43,180 bases of DNA from CAYILR01 sp964364175. Lineage in GTDB: Bacteria; Bdellovibrionota; UBA1018. The DNA lies in the NCBI GenBank assembly GCA_964364175.1, contig CAYILR010000042.1, forward strand, positions 1-43,180. Reading direction: 5' to 3'. Below are positions 1 to 7,573 of this stretch, piece after piece (the stretch's first letter is position 1; each line of letters opens with the position of its first letter). The translations under genes and the position numbers were made by a program. The notes under the pieces were generated by a model. It was not told the DNA's origin and searched no databases. It saw only the letters and a program-made list of their open reading frames with translations.

Positions 1-49
1 CTGTTTATAAATTATGCAAGTGAATCACTCAAACGGGCTGAACAGTTAC
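1..49. repeat. Left copy of a 49-bp inverted repeat shared by both window ends
   Basis: Bases 1-49 are the exact reverse complement of 43130-43178; the match breaks at base 50 (g here, a in the other copy). The right copy forms the natural start of the PAP2 gene: 13 bases upstream plus its first 12 codons. The left copy runs into the 3' end of a truncated ATPase gene and supplies its last six residues and stop codon. No transposase is nearby, so I read this as an assembly or amplification junction, or a recent inverted duplication, rather than transposon ends. Confidence 0.9.
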
Positions 50-1072
50 GATTTTTCCTCCTTTTTCAATTTTTGCTTTAAGGGGCTCGATCACCTTGAG
101 ATAAAATCTAAGATAGTTGTCCTTGACCCGCAAATGACTGAGCTTGGCTACTTCTCCGCTATCGGGTTTAAAATAATAGTCTCGGCTCAAAAATCCGGAA
201 AGTTCTAAAGTCCGGATATTTTTTGAAAGGTCGCTGTCCTGATCGACCCCCATTTTCTGAGCGAGTTGGGCGGGTGAAAATTTCTGAACTAAACAGGTTC
301 GAATTATTTTTTCGAGAGTTCGAGTCTTTCTTTGGAAGATATCCTGAAAAATCTTTTGATAATCATTAAAAAGGATTCCCCCCGGTGAAAAGCAAAGATG
401 GGCAAGGTTCTGAGATGCTGATTCGGTTTGTAAAACTTCCTCTAAGTATTTTGGAACACCGCCTGTGACAGAAAGAATCATCATTTTTTCAAGTGAACCC
501 ATATGTGAATTCTGAGCTTTCCAGAATTGATTGATTTCGATCAAACTTAATTCTTGGAGATTGATCTCTAAGGAGATTCTTCCTTCGAAGCTTGCATTTT
601 TGAGCAGGTTTTCTTCGATCCATGATGAAACAGAGCCGCAGAGCACGATCACTAGGAGAGGATTTTTTTTAAAATGAATATCCCAAGCCGATTTGAACTT
701 GGCAGAAAAAAGGGGATCGCCTTGTGCCATCCAGGAGATTTCATCCAGAAAAATCAGGTGTTGTCCTTGGCGAGTGAGTTTTGCTAGATGAAGAAATGCT
801 TCTTCCCAGTCCTCAAAATAAGGACGTTTGATATTGAAGTGATCGCTGATGCTCTGTGCAAAATGAGAGAGCTGATCACTGAGACTGTTGTTGTGTTCAG
901 GGGCTAGTCCCTGAACTTCGATCATTGAAGAGAATGTTTTTCCAAATTCCTGAACCAAGGCGCTTTTTCCGATGCGGCGCCTTCCCATGATGCAAACCAG
1001 GCTTGCTTTTTTCTTGTTTTTAATTCGCTTCAAAGTAGTCAGTTCAAGTTGACGACCAATGAATTGGTTCAT
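29..1072 (-). CDS. Archaeal-type AAA ATPase (DUF234-like family), C-terminally truncated
   Basis: The 347-residue protein has a P-loop at residues 30-37 (GRRRIGKS) and a Walker B motif at about 105-111 (HLIFLDE), followed by a lid region and a winged-helix-like segment. It then starts the DUF234-type region (LRVKDNYLRFYLKVIEPLKAKIEKG). In this family that motif is normally followed by roughly another 100 residues ending in a PD-(D/E)XK-like domain. Here the reading frame enters the 49-bp terminal repeat: residues 342-347 and the stop codon come from the repeat. The gene is therefore cut by the window-end junction, and the true C-terminus is not visible. These ATPases are often orphan genes of unclear role, possibly in nucleic acid processing. 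The gene is alone on its strand, with a palindrome upstream. Confidence 0.8.
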   Translation of the reverse strand: MNQFIGRQLELTTLKRIKNKKKASLVCIMGRRRIGKSALVQEFGKTFSSMIEVQGLAPEHNNSLSDQLSHFAQSISDHFNIKRPYFEDWEEAFLHLAKLTRQGQHLIFLDEISWMAQGDPLFSAKFKSAWDIHFKKNPLLVIVLCGSVSSWIEENLLKNASFEGRISLEINLQELSLIEINQFWKAQNSHMGSLEKMMILSVTGGVPKYLEEVLQTESASQNLAHLCFSPGGILFNDYQKIFQDIFQRKTRTLEKIIRTCLVQKFSPAQLAQKMGVDQDSDLSKNIRTLELSGFLSRDYYFKPDSGEVAKLSHLRVKDNYLRFYLKVIEPLKAKIEKGGKIVTVQPV

Positions 1073-1102
1073 TTCAATTCCCCTCTTAACCTATTAAAAC
1101 AG

Positions 1103-1147
1103 TATTTGCCGGGGAATGAAAGACTAATTTGAATTCCCCGGCAAATA
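1103..1147. repeat. Perfect 15-bp palindromic stem between the oxidoreductase and ATPase genes
   Basis: Bases 1103-1117 are exactly complementary to 1133-1147, with a 15-base loop. The stem contains a GC core (GCCGGGG) flanked by A/T. It lies downstream of the leftward oxidoreductase gene and about 30 bases upstream of the leftward ATPase start. It could be a terminator for the upstream unit, since the sequence after it on the minus strand (CTGTTTTAAT) is T-rich but not a clean tract, or an operator for the ATPase gene. The sequence does not decide between these. Confidence 0.7.
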
Positions 1148-1182
1148 TAGAAAAACAAGATTTTCAGGGGATTGAAGGATTC

Positions 1183-2259
1183 CTAGAATTTTTCAACTAC
1201 TGCTCGTGCCAGCGAAGGTGACGACGTCAGTCCCGGGCTTTCAATGCCCAGCAAATGCCAGACTCCAGCGGGAGATTCGCAAATCTTGAAGTCAGAAATA
1301 TGATTGCCCTTTAAATCATACAATCGGGGTCGCAAACCCGAATAACCCGTTTGAAAACTCTCGATCGGATATCCATCCAAAATCTGGCTCAGGGATTGCT
1401 GAAAATCCTGTGCCGAAGCAGTGATGGAGTAGTCCTGCTTATGCTCGGCCTGAATGGAGTTGGGTCCCGCATAGGCCTCTCCGTTTAAATGAAAAGTATA
1501 GTGAACCCCCAGCGCGCCTTTTTGCTCTTTTTTAGGAACAGGATAAATCAGTTTTTGAATCGGCAAAGGACGAGTCAGCCGATAATACTCTCCGCGATTG
1601 GGTCTGATCTCAAATTCATTGAACCCAAAAAGCCTAGCTATCTCATCGCTGTGAAGTCCGGCAGCATTGACGACGTATTGCGCTTGAATCCAGTCTTCTC
1701 CATCAGGACGTTGGATCAGGACGTTCTTGGTGCCTTCGACAGCGATGACTTTTTGTCCCCTCAAGAAAGTCACTCCCTCGAGTTCGCACAAGTGTCGAAG
1801 TATTCTCAAATATTCTGATACGTCCACAACCCCCGTTCGAGTCGAGTGCAGTGCAATCGAGCCTCGAATGCGATCAGAGAATTGTGAAAGTCGGGAGGTG
1901 AGTTCCAGTCCCTTGGAGCCGTTTCGTTTGCCATTTTCTAAGAGGGTGTGAATTTGCTCCTCGTCCGCCGAATGGCCCACAATGAGTTTTCCGCAAATGG
2001 AGTAGGGGATGGAGTTTTTTTTAAAAAAATCTTCTGCTAGTTCTCGGCCGCGAACACAGTGAAACGCCTTGAGTGAGTTTTCGGGATAATAAATCCCCGC
2101 ATGCAAAACACCTGAGTTTCGCTCTGAAATTGATTTTCCATCGAACAGGTCACAAACAGCGACCGAGAGTCCTTTTTGGGATGCAAGATAGGCCACCCAG
2201 GATCCGATGATTCCTCCGCCGATCACCAGGCAATCAATCATCGTGTCTTGTGATTTCAT
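1183..2259 (-). CDS. FAD-dependent oxidoreductase, L-2-hydroxyglutarate oxidase (LhgO) like
   Basis: The protein begins MKSQDTMIDC and then has a dinucleotide-binding motif (VIGGGIIGSWVAYLASQKG). It next shows the family's ERNSGVLHAGIYYP segment and ends with a GYSGLRPRL...IESPGLTSSPSLA region typical of DAO-fold enzymes of the LhgO/YgaF type. This family oxidises L-2-hydroxyglutarate or similar 2-hydroxy acids using FAD. I chose the ATG at 2259 rather than the in-frame upstream ATG at 2319 because 2259-2256 is ATGA, overlapping the stop codon of the flippase gene, which is the classic layout for translational coupling. This gives 358 residues. The coupling to a polysaccharide flippase suggests a role in the surface-glycan region rather than central metabolism, but the substrate cannot be read from the sequence. 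Confidence 0.8.
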   Translation of the reverse strand: MKSQDTMIDCLVIGGGIIGSWVAYLASQKGLSVAVCDLFDGKSISERNSGVLHAGIYYPENSLKAFHCVRGRELAEDFFKKNSIPYSICGKLIVGHSADEEQIHTLLENGKRNGSKGLELTSRLSQFSDRIRGSIALHSTRTGVVDVSEYLRILRHLCELEGVTFLRGQKVIAVEGTKNVLIQRPDGEDWIQAQYVVNAAGLHSDEIARLFGFNEFEIRPNRGEYYRLTRPLPIQKLIYPVPKKEQKGALGVHYTFHLNGEAYAGPNSIQAEHKQDYSITASAQDFQQSLSQILDGYPIESFQTGYSGLRPRLYDLKGNHISDFKICESPAGVWHLLGIESPGLTSSPSLARAVVEKF

Positions 2260-3494
2260 CGCTTTGGAGTCCTCACCCAAAGAATAGAGTTGTGCAGAAT
2301 CAGCTGAAGCATTTCGCAAATCGAAAAAATCTTAAGGGCAGTAAAAAAATTCCCCTGCTGATATCCCCACCAAAAAGAGAAAGTCCGATGGCTGATTCCC
2401 AATATGCCAAAATAAAGAGAAAATCGTTGAAGCTTTAGCGAAAAATAAGCGACGCTCGTGGGAGCGCTGACATAAAAAAAGAAAAAAAGTGGAGAGAGTA
2501 GTGCAGCAATTTGCCCGGCTTCGTTCCAGCGTTTTCCGAAAATCCAGCTGAAAAGCTCGGGTCCAAAAAGCCAAGTTACCGCGAGGGGCACAAGAATGAC
2601 TGCTGCCATGAGTCCCCAGGTTTGAAGCAGGATCTTGCGAGGTGGTTTGTGAGTTCCGTCAGGTTGTGCCACTGATTGCGAGAAGCTTTGAAAGAAAACC
2701 TGAGAAAGAGAAGTATGCAGAAGCGCCAGCGGTGTTGAGATCATGCGGTACGCAAAAGCATATTGCCCGGCGACTTCGAGTCCAAAATAACGCGATGTCA
2801 GCATCGACGGAATGCTCAGAGACACTGTGTCGAGCAACGCTCCTGGCAAGGTGTAAACTGGGAATTCGGAATATTTTTTGAGAATCTCGGTATCCCAGAT
2901 TTTTTCAAACGGATGAAGTTGTCGAGCACCGAAAAAGGCTACCAAGTAGGCAAAGCTCAGAGCTTGTCCTAAACAGGCCCCCAATATGAGGCCCAAATGA
3001 TGAAAGGGAGAGAAGGCAAATCCCACGGTGCAGCCCAAAGTACCCAGTGACTGAATGACTCGAGAAGATGAGATGAGTGCGAAATTTTTCTTTCGAGTGT
3101 TCCAATAGAGTAGGCATTGCGTGCCCGAGAAAAAAAAAGTCATTAAAGCAACGGTGACAAAGACGGCGGGTTGATTGGGGATCTTAAAGAAATCGGCCCA
3201 AAAGGAGCTCGTGACGAGCAAAATGAACAAAATAAGAACCGAGATGATTGAAGTGATGCTTAAGGCTTGGTGAAGCACCCTTTTGGCTTCATCGTCGGTA
3301 GCGGGAAGAACAATAGCCAGTTCGTATCGTGCGGCTGCGACTAACGTTAGAATTCCAATCATTGCATTAAACACGGCCCAGATTCCGAAATCATCGGGCG
3401 AGTAAACTCGCGACAAGTAGGGCGAGCTTCCGAAAGTCACCAGCTGTGCGAGGAACGAGCCGCTGAAAAGTGCAAAAACGCTCTTAAAGTGCAT
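2256..3494 (-). CDS. Polysaccharide flippase (Wzx-like, MOP superfamily)
   Basis: This 412-residue, highly hydrophobic protein has about 12 predicted membrane segments. Its N-terminus (SGSFLAQLVTFGSSPYLSRVYSPDDFGIWAVFNAMIGIL) is characteristic of polysaccharide biosynthesis/Wzx-type exporters, which flip undecaprenyl-linked oligosaccharide units across the inner membrane. Length is normal for the family. The stop overlaps the start of the oxidoreductase gene by four bases. It lies about 3 kb from the Wzy-like ligase and the glycosyltransferase cluster, on the same strand as Wzy and AsnB, so it plausibly serves the same glycan. The gene interposed at 3593-4999 is not polysaccharide-related. 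Confidence 0.82.
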   Translation of the reverse strand: MHFKSVFALFSGSFLAQLVTFGSSPYLSRVYSPDDFGIWAVFNAMIGILTLVAAARYELAIVLPATDDEAKRVLHQALSITSIISVLILFILLVTSSFWADFFKIPNQPAVFVTVALMTFFFSGTQCLLYWNTRKKNFALISSSRVIQSLGTLGCTVGFAFSPFHHLGLILGACLGQALSFAYLVAFFGARQLHPFEKIWDTEILKKYSEFPVYTLPGALLDTVSLSIPSMLTSRYFGLEVAGQYAFAYRMISTPLALLHTSLSQVFFQSFSQSVAQPDGTHKPPRKILLQTWGLMAAVILVPLAVTWLFGPELFSWIFGKRWNEAGQIAALLSPLFFFFYVSAPTSVAYFSLKLQRFSLYFGILGISHRTFSFWWGYQQGNFFTALKIFSICEMLQLILHNSILWVRTPKR

Positions 3495-3557
3495 GGGTTC
3501 CTTTTGAGAAAATATCGATTTGGCTGGAGTATTGTGGTTTGCTTCGCAATGTCATTT

Positions 3558-3608
3558 CCGCCTTGGACCGCCTTAATCCGCCTTGGACCGCCTTAATCCG
3601 CCTTGGAC
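3558..3608. repeat. Tandem repeat of a 20-bp unit, about 2.5 copies
   Basis: The unit CCGCCTTGGACCGCCTTAAT starts at 3558 and 3578, and a partial third copy starts at 3598. Each unit is itself two near copies of a 10-mer (CCGCCTTGGA and CCGCCTTAAT). The stop codon and last residues of the leftward regulator gene lie inside the array. The array probably expanded by slippage from the 3' end of that gene. Confidence 0.9.
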
Positions 3609-4999
3609 TTCTTTGAAAACCAAAGAGAGTTTTTACCGCGACCCCTGGAACCAATCATATTGAGTTCCTTGAGTCGAGCCAAGTGATCCCGAATTGTTCG
3701 ATCTGCCGGGGGCAAGGTTAGTTTTTTTACAATTCCTTGAAATGAAAGACTTTCACCCGACAAAATTTCAAGCAGTTCTTTCTGCAAAGGTGGCAGCTGA
3801 TGAGATACTGGCTCTTCTCCAACAACGGGGGTTAACAAAAAACGAACTCCCACAGATCCGGCCTGCTCCAAAAATTCAGGTTCGGGTTGGTCCGCGTCTA
3901 GACAAAGTTCAACAATTTTTTGTGTTCCACGTCCCCAGCTTTCCACTAAACCTCGTTTATAAAACACTCCAGCAATGGTTGGATTACGTGGTGTAGAAGC
4001 ATGATCCTTTTTGAGCTCATCAATTTGCAACCCAAAAGGGAGTTTACCGGTGCTCCAGATTTCTAGGCGATCGTCATAAATCGCCAAACTGATTGCCCCT
4101 CCTGGAATGGAGTAGTCACGATGGCAGATGGCGTTTACAAGAGCTTCACGGAGTGCTGCGATCGGAAAAAGCAGCGTATCTTTTCTTTCCAAACCCTCGA
4201 TTTTTCCGGCAACTGGGAGATGACGTTCGAGAAAAATCATCGCTTCATCGAGGAGTTTAAAGGCATTCCCATGCACTTGGCGGTTATCTAAAAATTCTGT
4301 TTTTGTATTGCCTCTGAATCTCGCTAGTCTGAGTAGGCACTGTGGATAAAAGGGTAGAAACTGAGTTCCATATAAAATAACAGCCGCTCTTAAAATTTTG
4401 TCTTTCACACGCAATCCGAGACGATCTAAAATGTCAGAGCTGTTCTGGGTCATAGTTTCTGGAAGGCGTCTGACTTCTTTTCCCAATCTTGCGGTTCTCG
4501 CAATTTCTTCACTATCTAAATCAGATAATTGAACATCATGATCGGGAGTGATTTCCCAACGATCATTGGCATGCATCTTCTGCAGAAGAAGTTCTTGATA
4601 GCGGCTCTGAGGCATGATCGAAGTCGTTGTTCCAATTCGCTGGTAGGGTTTGCCATCAAAAAGAAAAGGTCGATTTTGTCTGGACTCGCTTGCTCGCAGC
4701 GCGATTATTTCCAGGCGGGGTTTCGAAAGCTTGACTCTGTGAATTTCGACGGGTGCTGCAGGTTCAATTTTTCGAATGAGATTGGCTAATTCTTGTTGCG
4801 TGCGATCGTTCACGTCTTGGCCAATCAGCTCCTGCTTCTGATTGACTCCAATTAAAACAGTCCCTCCGCGATGGTTCAAAAATCCACAGAGGGCTTCACC
4901 GCAGGCAGTGAGAAGCGAAGTTGATTTTTTGAACTCTACGGTTTCGGACTCGCCTTGGCTCGTCAGTTTTTTGAGTTCTGTGATCTTCATCGTCATCAC
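3593..4999 (-). CDS. AlbA_2/Schlafen-domain ATP-binding transcriptional regulator
   Basis: This 468-residue protein starts with an AlbA_2 (Schlafen-like) domain at about residues 10-130 (GESETVEFKKS...FLNHRGGTVLIGV). A central region carries the HATPase_c_4 signature at about 280-370 (REALVNAICHRDYS, GRGTQKIVELC), and a C-terminal winged helix is likely (LLEILSGESLSFQGIVKKL...RDHLARLKELNMI). This architecture is annotated as RecG-like or AlbA_2-domain transcriptional regulator, with nucleic-acid and ATP binding expected. The start region is GTG (4999), ATG (4996), ATG (4990); GAGGG upstream favours 4999 or 4996. The gene is divergent from a coiled-coil gene with a 65-base shared upstream region. 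Such regulators also turn up in defence islands, but nothing here proves that. Confidence 0.8.
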   Translation of the reverse strand: MMTMKITELKKLTSQGESETVEFKKSTSLLTACGEALCGFLNHRGGTVLIGVNQKQELIGQDVNDRTQQELANLIRKIEPAAPVEIHRVKLSKPRLEIIALRASESRQNRPFLFDGKPYQRIGTTTSIMPQSRYQELLLQKMHANDRWEITPDHDVQLSDLDSEEIARTARLGKEVRRLPETMTQNSSDILDRLGLRVKDKILRAAVILYGTQFLPFYPQCLLRLARFRGNTKTEFLDNRQVHGNAFKLLDEAMIFLERHLPVAGKIEGLERKDTLLFPIAALREALVNAICHRDYSIPGGAISLAIYDDRLEIWSTGKLPFGLQIDELKKDHASTPRNPTIAGVFYKRGLVESWGRGTQKIVELCLDADQPEPEFLEQAGSVGVRFLLTPVVGEEPVSHQLPPLQKELLEILSGESLSFQGIVKKLTLPPADRTIRDHLARLKELNMIGSRGRGKNSLWFSKKSKAD

Positions 5000-5064
5000 G
5001 ACTTGTTTTCCCTCTTGCTTTTTTTTTACATCAAGCTACATCTTTCCCCAAAGGAAAATGATCT

Positions 5065-6090
5065 ATGGCTGCAAAATCAACCCCCAGTAAAACACGTCGT
5101 TCAAAAGCGGAAATTCAAGAGGAATTCGAAAAAATTCAGGAGGAGTCACAGCAGAGCAAATTGGACTTATCCACCAAGGCTGACGCTTTAGCGAAGCACA
5201 AAGAATCCGAAATCAGGCAAGCTGTCCAGGGGACTACGGTTGAGGGTATTGTGCAGGGACTGGCTCAGTTGGGGCTAGATGTTTCGAAAACCTTGTCAGG
5301 GCTGTCGGCCCAGTTGGTCGAGCAAGCTGAGCTTCTTTTTTCTATGCGTGAAGCTGTGGCCCTGGAAGCCAAGGAATTGAATCGTCTGCACAAAACAGAC
5401 ATTGCAGCTACTGCCTTGGATCAGCTCGTAGAAGAATATGAAGCCAAAAAGAAGGAGCTCGAAGCAGAAGTCGAGACCACTCAGGCTCAATGGATTGAGG
5501 AGCAAAGACTTCGAGATCGCGAACAAAAGGAATTTGAAGAAAATCTGAAAAAGGTTCGTGCTCGTGAAAAAGAAGAATTTGAGTACCAAAAAGCAAATGA
5601 GCGTAAAAAAGAGCAAGATCAGTATGAGGTTGGGTGCGTGACTCTGGAGCGCAAAAACAAAGAAAAACAGGAAACTCTTGAGAAAAGCTGGGCGCAACGT
5701 GAAGGTGACCTCAAAGCCAAGGAAAGCGAGTTCACTCAATTTAAAGGAGAGGTGAGCCAGTTCCCTGAACGACTAAAAAAAGAAATCACTCAAGCAGTAT
5801 CGGAAGCAACAAAGACACTGGAGTCTAAACATCAGCAGGAAATGCTAGTCGCGCAAAAGGACATTGAATCAGAAAAACGCTTGGCTGATCTCAAGGTCAA
5901 ATCACTCGAAGAGACCGCAACTCGTCAATTTACTCAGATCGAGAGTCTGCAACTCAAGCTTGAAGAAGCCAAAAAGCAAGTTCAAGACATTGCAGTCAAA
6001 GCGATTGAGGGTGCTTCGGGGGCACGGGCTTTGGCACATGTGAATCAAATTGCTATGGAACAGGCGAAGCCTAGATCGCCCACCTCATGA
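5065..6090 (+). CDS. Coiled-coil protein of unknown function
   Basis: The 341-residue protein has no signal peptide or membrane segment. Residues 1-60 are charged and Lys/Glu/Gln rich. A short, less charged segment at about 55-100 (VEGIVQGLAQLGLDVSKTLSGL) could be a helical bundle. Residues 110-320 are almost continuous Glu/Lys/Gln-rich helix with coiled-coil character, and the C-terminal tail carries KAIEGASGARALAHVNQIAMEQ. A ribosome-binding site (AAAGGA) lies nine bases before the ATG. I do not recognise a family. The low-complexity composition makes homology calls unreliable. It is divergent from the AlbA_2 regulator, so it may be that regulator's target; this is inference. Confidence 0.7.
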   Translation: MAAKSTPSKTRRSKAEIQEEFEKIQEESQQSKLDLSTKADALAKHKESEIRQAVQGTTVEGIVQGLAQLGLDVSKTLSGLSAQLVEQAELLFSMREAVALEAKELNRLHKTDIAATALDQLVEEYEAKKKELEAEVETTQAQWIEEQRLRDREQKEFEENLKKVRAREKEEFEYQKANERKKEQDQYEVGCVTLERKNKEKQETLEKSWAQREGDLKAKESEFTQFKGEVSQFPERLKKEITQAVSEATKTLESKHQQEMLVAQKDIESEKRLADLKVKSLEETATRQFTQIESLQLKLEEAKKQVQDIAVKAIEGASGARALAHVNQIAMEQAKPRSPTS

Positions 6091-6258
6091 GTTCAAAAGC
6101 TCTTCGATCGAAATCAGCTTGAGCCAATTTTCCGCGGCTTGGATCTCGGGTGACAGTTCTCCGTAGTAAATTAGCACCGGGTTGAGCGGTATAATATCTT
6201 GGAATTTTCAGAACCTTGAGCTTTTTAAATGCTGAAGTCATCTTTTCGTCCGACAAGT

Positions 6259-6300
6259 AATTTTTCACCAAATGGCTAAATTACTGTTTGGTGAAAAATT
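6259..6300. terminator. Perfect 14-bp inverted repeat at the 3' end of the ligase gene
   Basis: Bases 6259-6272 pair exactly with 6287-6300, leaving a 14-base loop. The right arm encodes the last residues (FFTKQ) of the leftward ligase/polymerase gene, whose stop codon sits in the loop. The stem is A/T-rich and is not followed by a clean T tract, so termination would be weak. It may instead be an inverted duplication of the gene end, or a barrier against the convergent coiled-coil gene. Confidence 0.5.
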
Positions 6301-7573
6301 TATTTGACAGAGTCTTTTGCGGTAGCAAGGCCATCAGCAAAATAATCCACAAAATCAGAGCCTGATTCAAAACAAACCAAGGATGATCAAAGAATCCCAA
6401 AACTAGAGCGCACCCCACAGCGGCGACGATCGGCGAACCCAGGTAATGTTTGATTTTCCAAGCGCGTACAAACGCATAAATCCATAACAACAAATGGATG
6501 CTGCCCCAAATCCAGCCGCGCTCTCGAAATTGGTGCAACACCATGCTGTGAGAGTGTCCTGCGTGCCAGATCCCGGCGAGCCAATAGGTCGGTGTGCTGA
6601 TGCAAGCATTCCCCCAGGGACCCTCTTGGATGGCCAACATTGAAAAACGGGTCATCTGGAATCGATAGCCAATATTTCCACTGGCGCTGTCTCCCGTAGA
6701 GTGGGGGTCGTTCCAGTTGATGAGCGATTTGACCCTGGAAATCAGAATATCCTGCGGTACGAATAAGGGAACAGTGGCGATCGCCAAAACTAGTCCAATG
6801 GTTGCCCATTTGGCAATTCGAGCTTGTCGACGTTGAATCAATTGATGGAGGATAAAAACAATCCAACCTGCTACAGCTCCGACGAAAGGCCCCCGCTGTG
6901 TGGTCGCTAAAATACTCGCCGTCGAGATTCCCGCCAGAGCCAGCCACGGCCACAATCGCTTGGGTCGAAAAATCACCATCGCAATCCACGGTACCCAGGC
7001 CATCATCTTGGCCAGAGATTGCCGGCCGAAAACGCCAGTGAGCGGATATTTTCCGAGTTCGATCAAATCCCAATCCCGGGTTTTTGGATCAAAAATATGA
7101 TCGTAAAACCAAGTGGCTCCGGGTGGATAGAGCGCGTCCAAAAGTGCTCCTCCATAAATCGCAAATAACCAAAATCCCATGATCCATTTCTGTTCTCTTT
7201 CGCGAAGTAACAAAAAACAGAGCGCAGCCAAGCCGCCCAATAAAATTACAGAAAATTCCCTGTAGAGCGCAGGTCCTACGGGTGGAACTTTGCAAGTGAC
7301 AGCAGCCATGACCGTTCCCAAGCTCAGGAAAAAAACTAACTCAATCGCGTGAACCCAAAACACATCACTGAATTGCTTGCGAAAACTCCAAAAATAAAGC
7401 CAGAGTACAGGCGCACCCACCTTCAAAAAATTAATCGGTCCCAGGTAGGCGCTCAATCGTGGAAGTTTTGCTGCAATGTGGGCCGAAAGAGCAGTCAAAG
7501 AGGGGAGCATCCCCAGTGCCAAAACCAAGGCAGTCAAAAAATAAAGGCTGGTGTTTCTGCGTTCAGTGAGCAT
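6281..7573 (-). CDS. O-antigen ligase / Wzy-like polymerase family membrane protein
   Basis: The 430-residue integral membrane protein has about ten hydrophobic segments. A family motif in the second half (ATTQRGPFVGAVAGWIVFIL) is followed by a large periplasmic-type loop ending in AGHSHSMVLHQFRERGWIWG, which matches the Wzy_C/WaaL pattern of an arginine-containing loop followed by an H...ERG motif. Members either polymerise repeat units or ligate the polymer to a lipid carrier in the inner membrane; sequence alone does not decide which. Its start directly abuts the asnB stop (TAA then ATG), so the two are one transcription unit. Confidence 0.8.
   Translation of the reverse strand: MLTERRNTSLYFLTALVLALGMLPSLTALSAHIAAKLPRLSAYLGPINFLKVGAPVLWLYFWSFRKQFSDVFWVHAIELVFFLSLGTVMAAVTCKVPPVGPALYREFSVILLGGLAALCFLLLREREQKWIMGFWLFAIYGGALLDALYPPGATWFYDHIFDPKTRDWDLIELGKYPLTGVFGRQSLAKMMAWVPWIAMVIFRPKRLWPWLALAGISTASILATTQRGPFVGAVAGWIVFILHQLIQRRQARIAKWATIGLVLAIATVPLFVPQDILISRVKSLINWNDPHSTGDSASGNIGYRFQMTRFSMLAIQEGPWGNACISTPTYWLAGIWHAGHSHSMVLHQFRERGWIWGSIHLLLWIYAFVRAWKIKHYLGSPIVAAVGCALVLGFFDHPWFVLNQALILWIILLMALLPQKTLSNKFFTKQ

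Noticed and set aside
14..208. 64-codon rightward frame at the left end sharing its first 12 residues with the PAP2 protein
   Set aside because: The shared residues come only from the 49-bp end repeat; beyond it the frame is antisense to the ATPase gene.
6071..6271. 66-codon leftward frame overlapping the coiled-coil gene 3' end
   Set aside because: It starts on the arm of the 6259-6300 inverted repeat (start ATGGTGAAA), has no recognisable family, and overlaps a better gene; not supported as coding.
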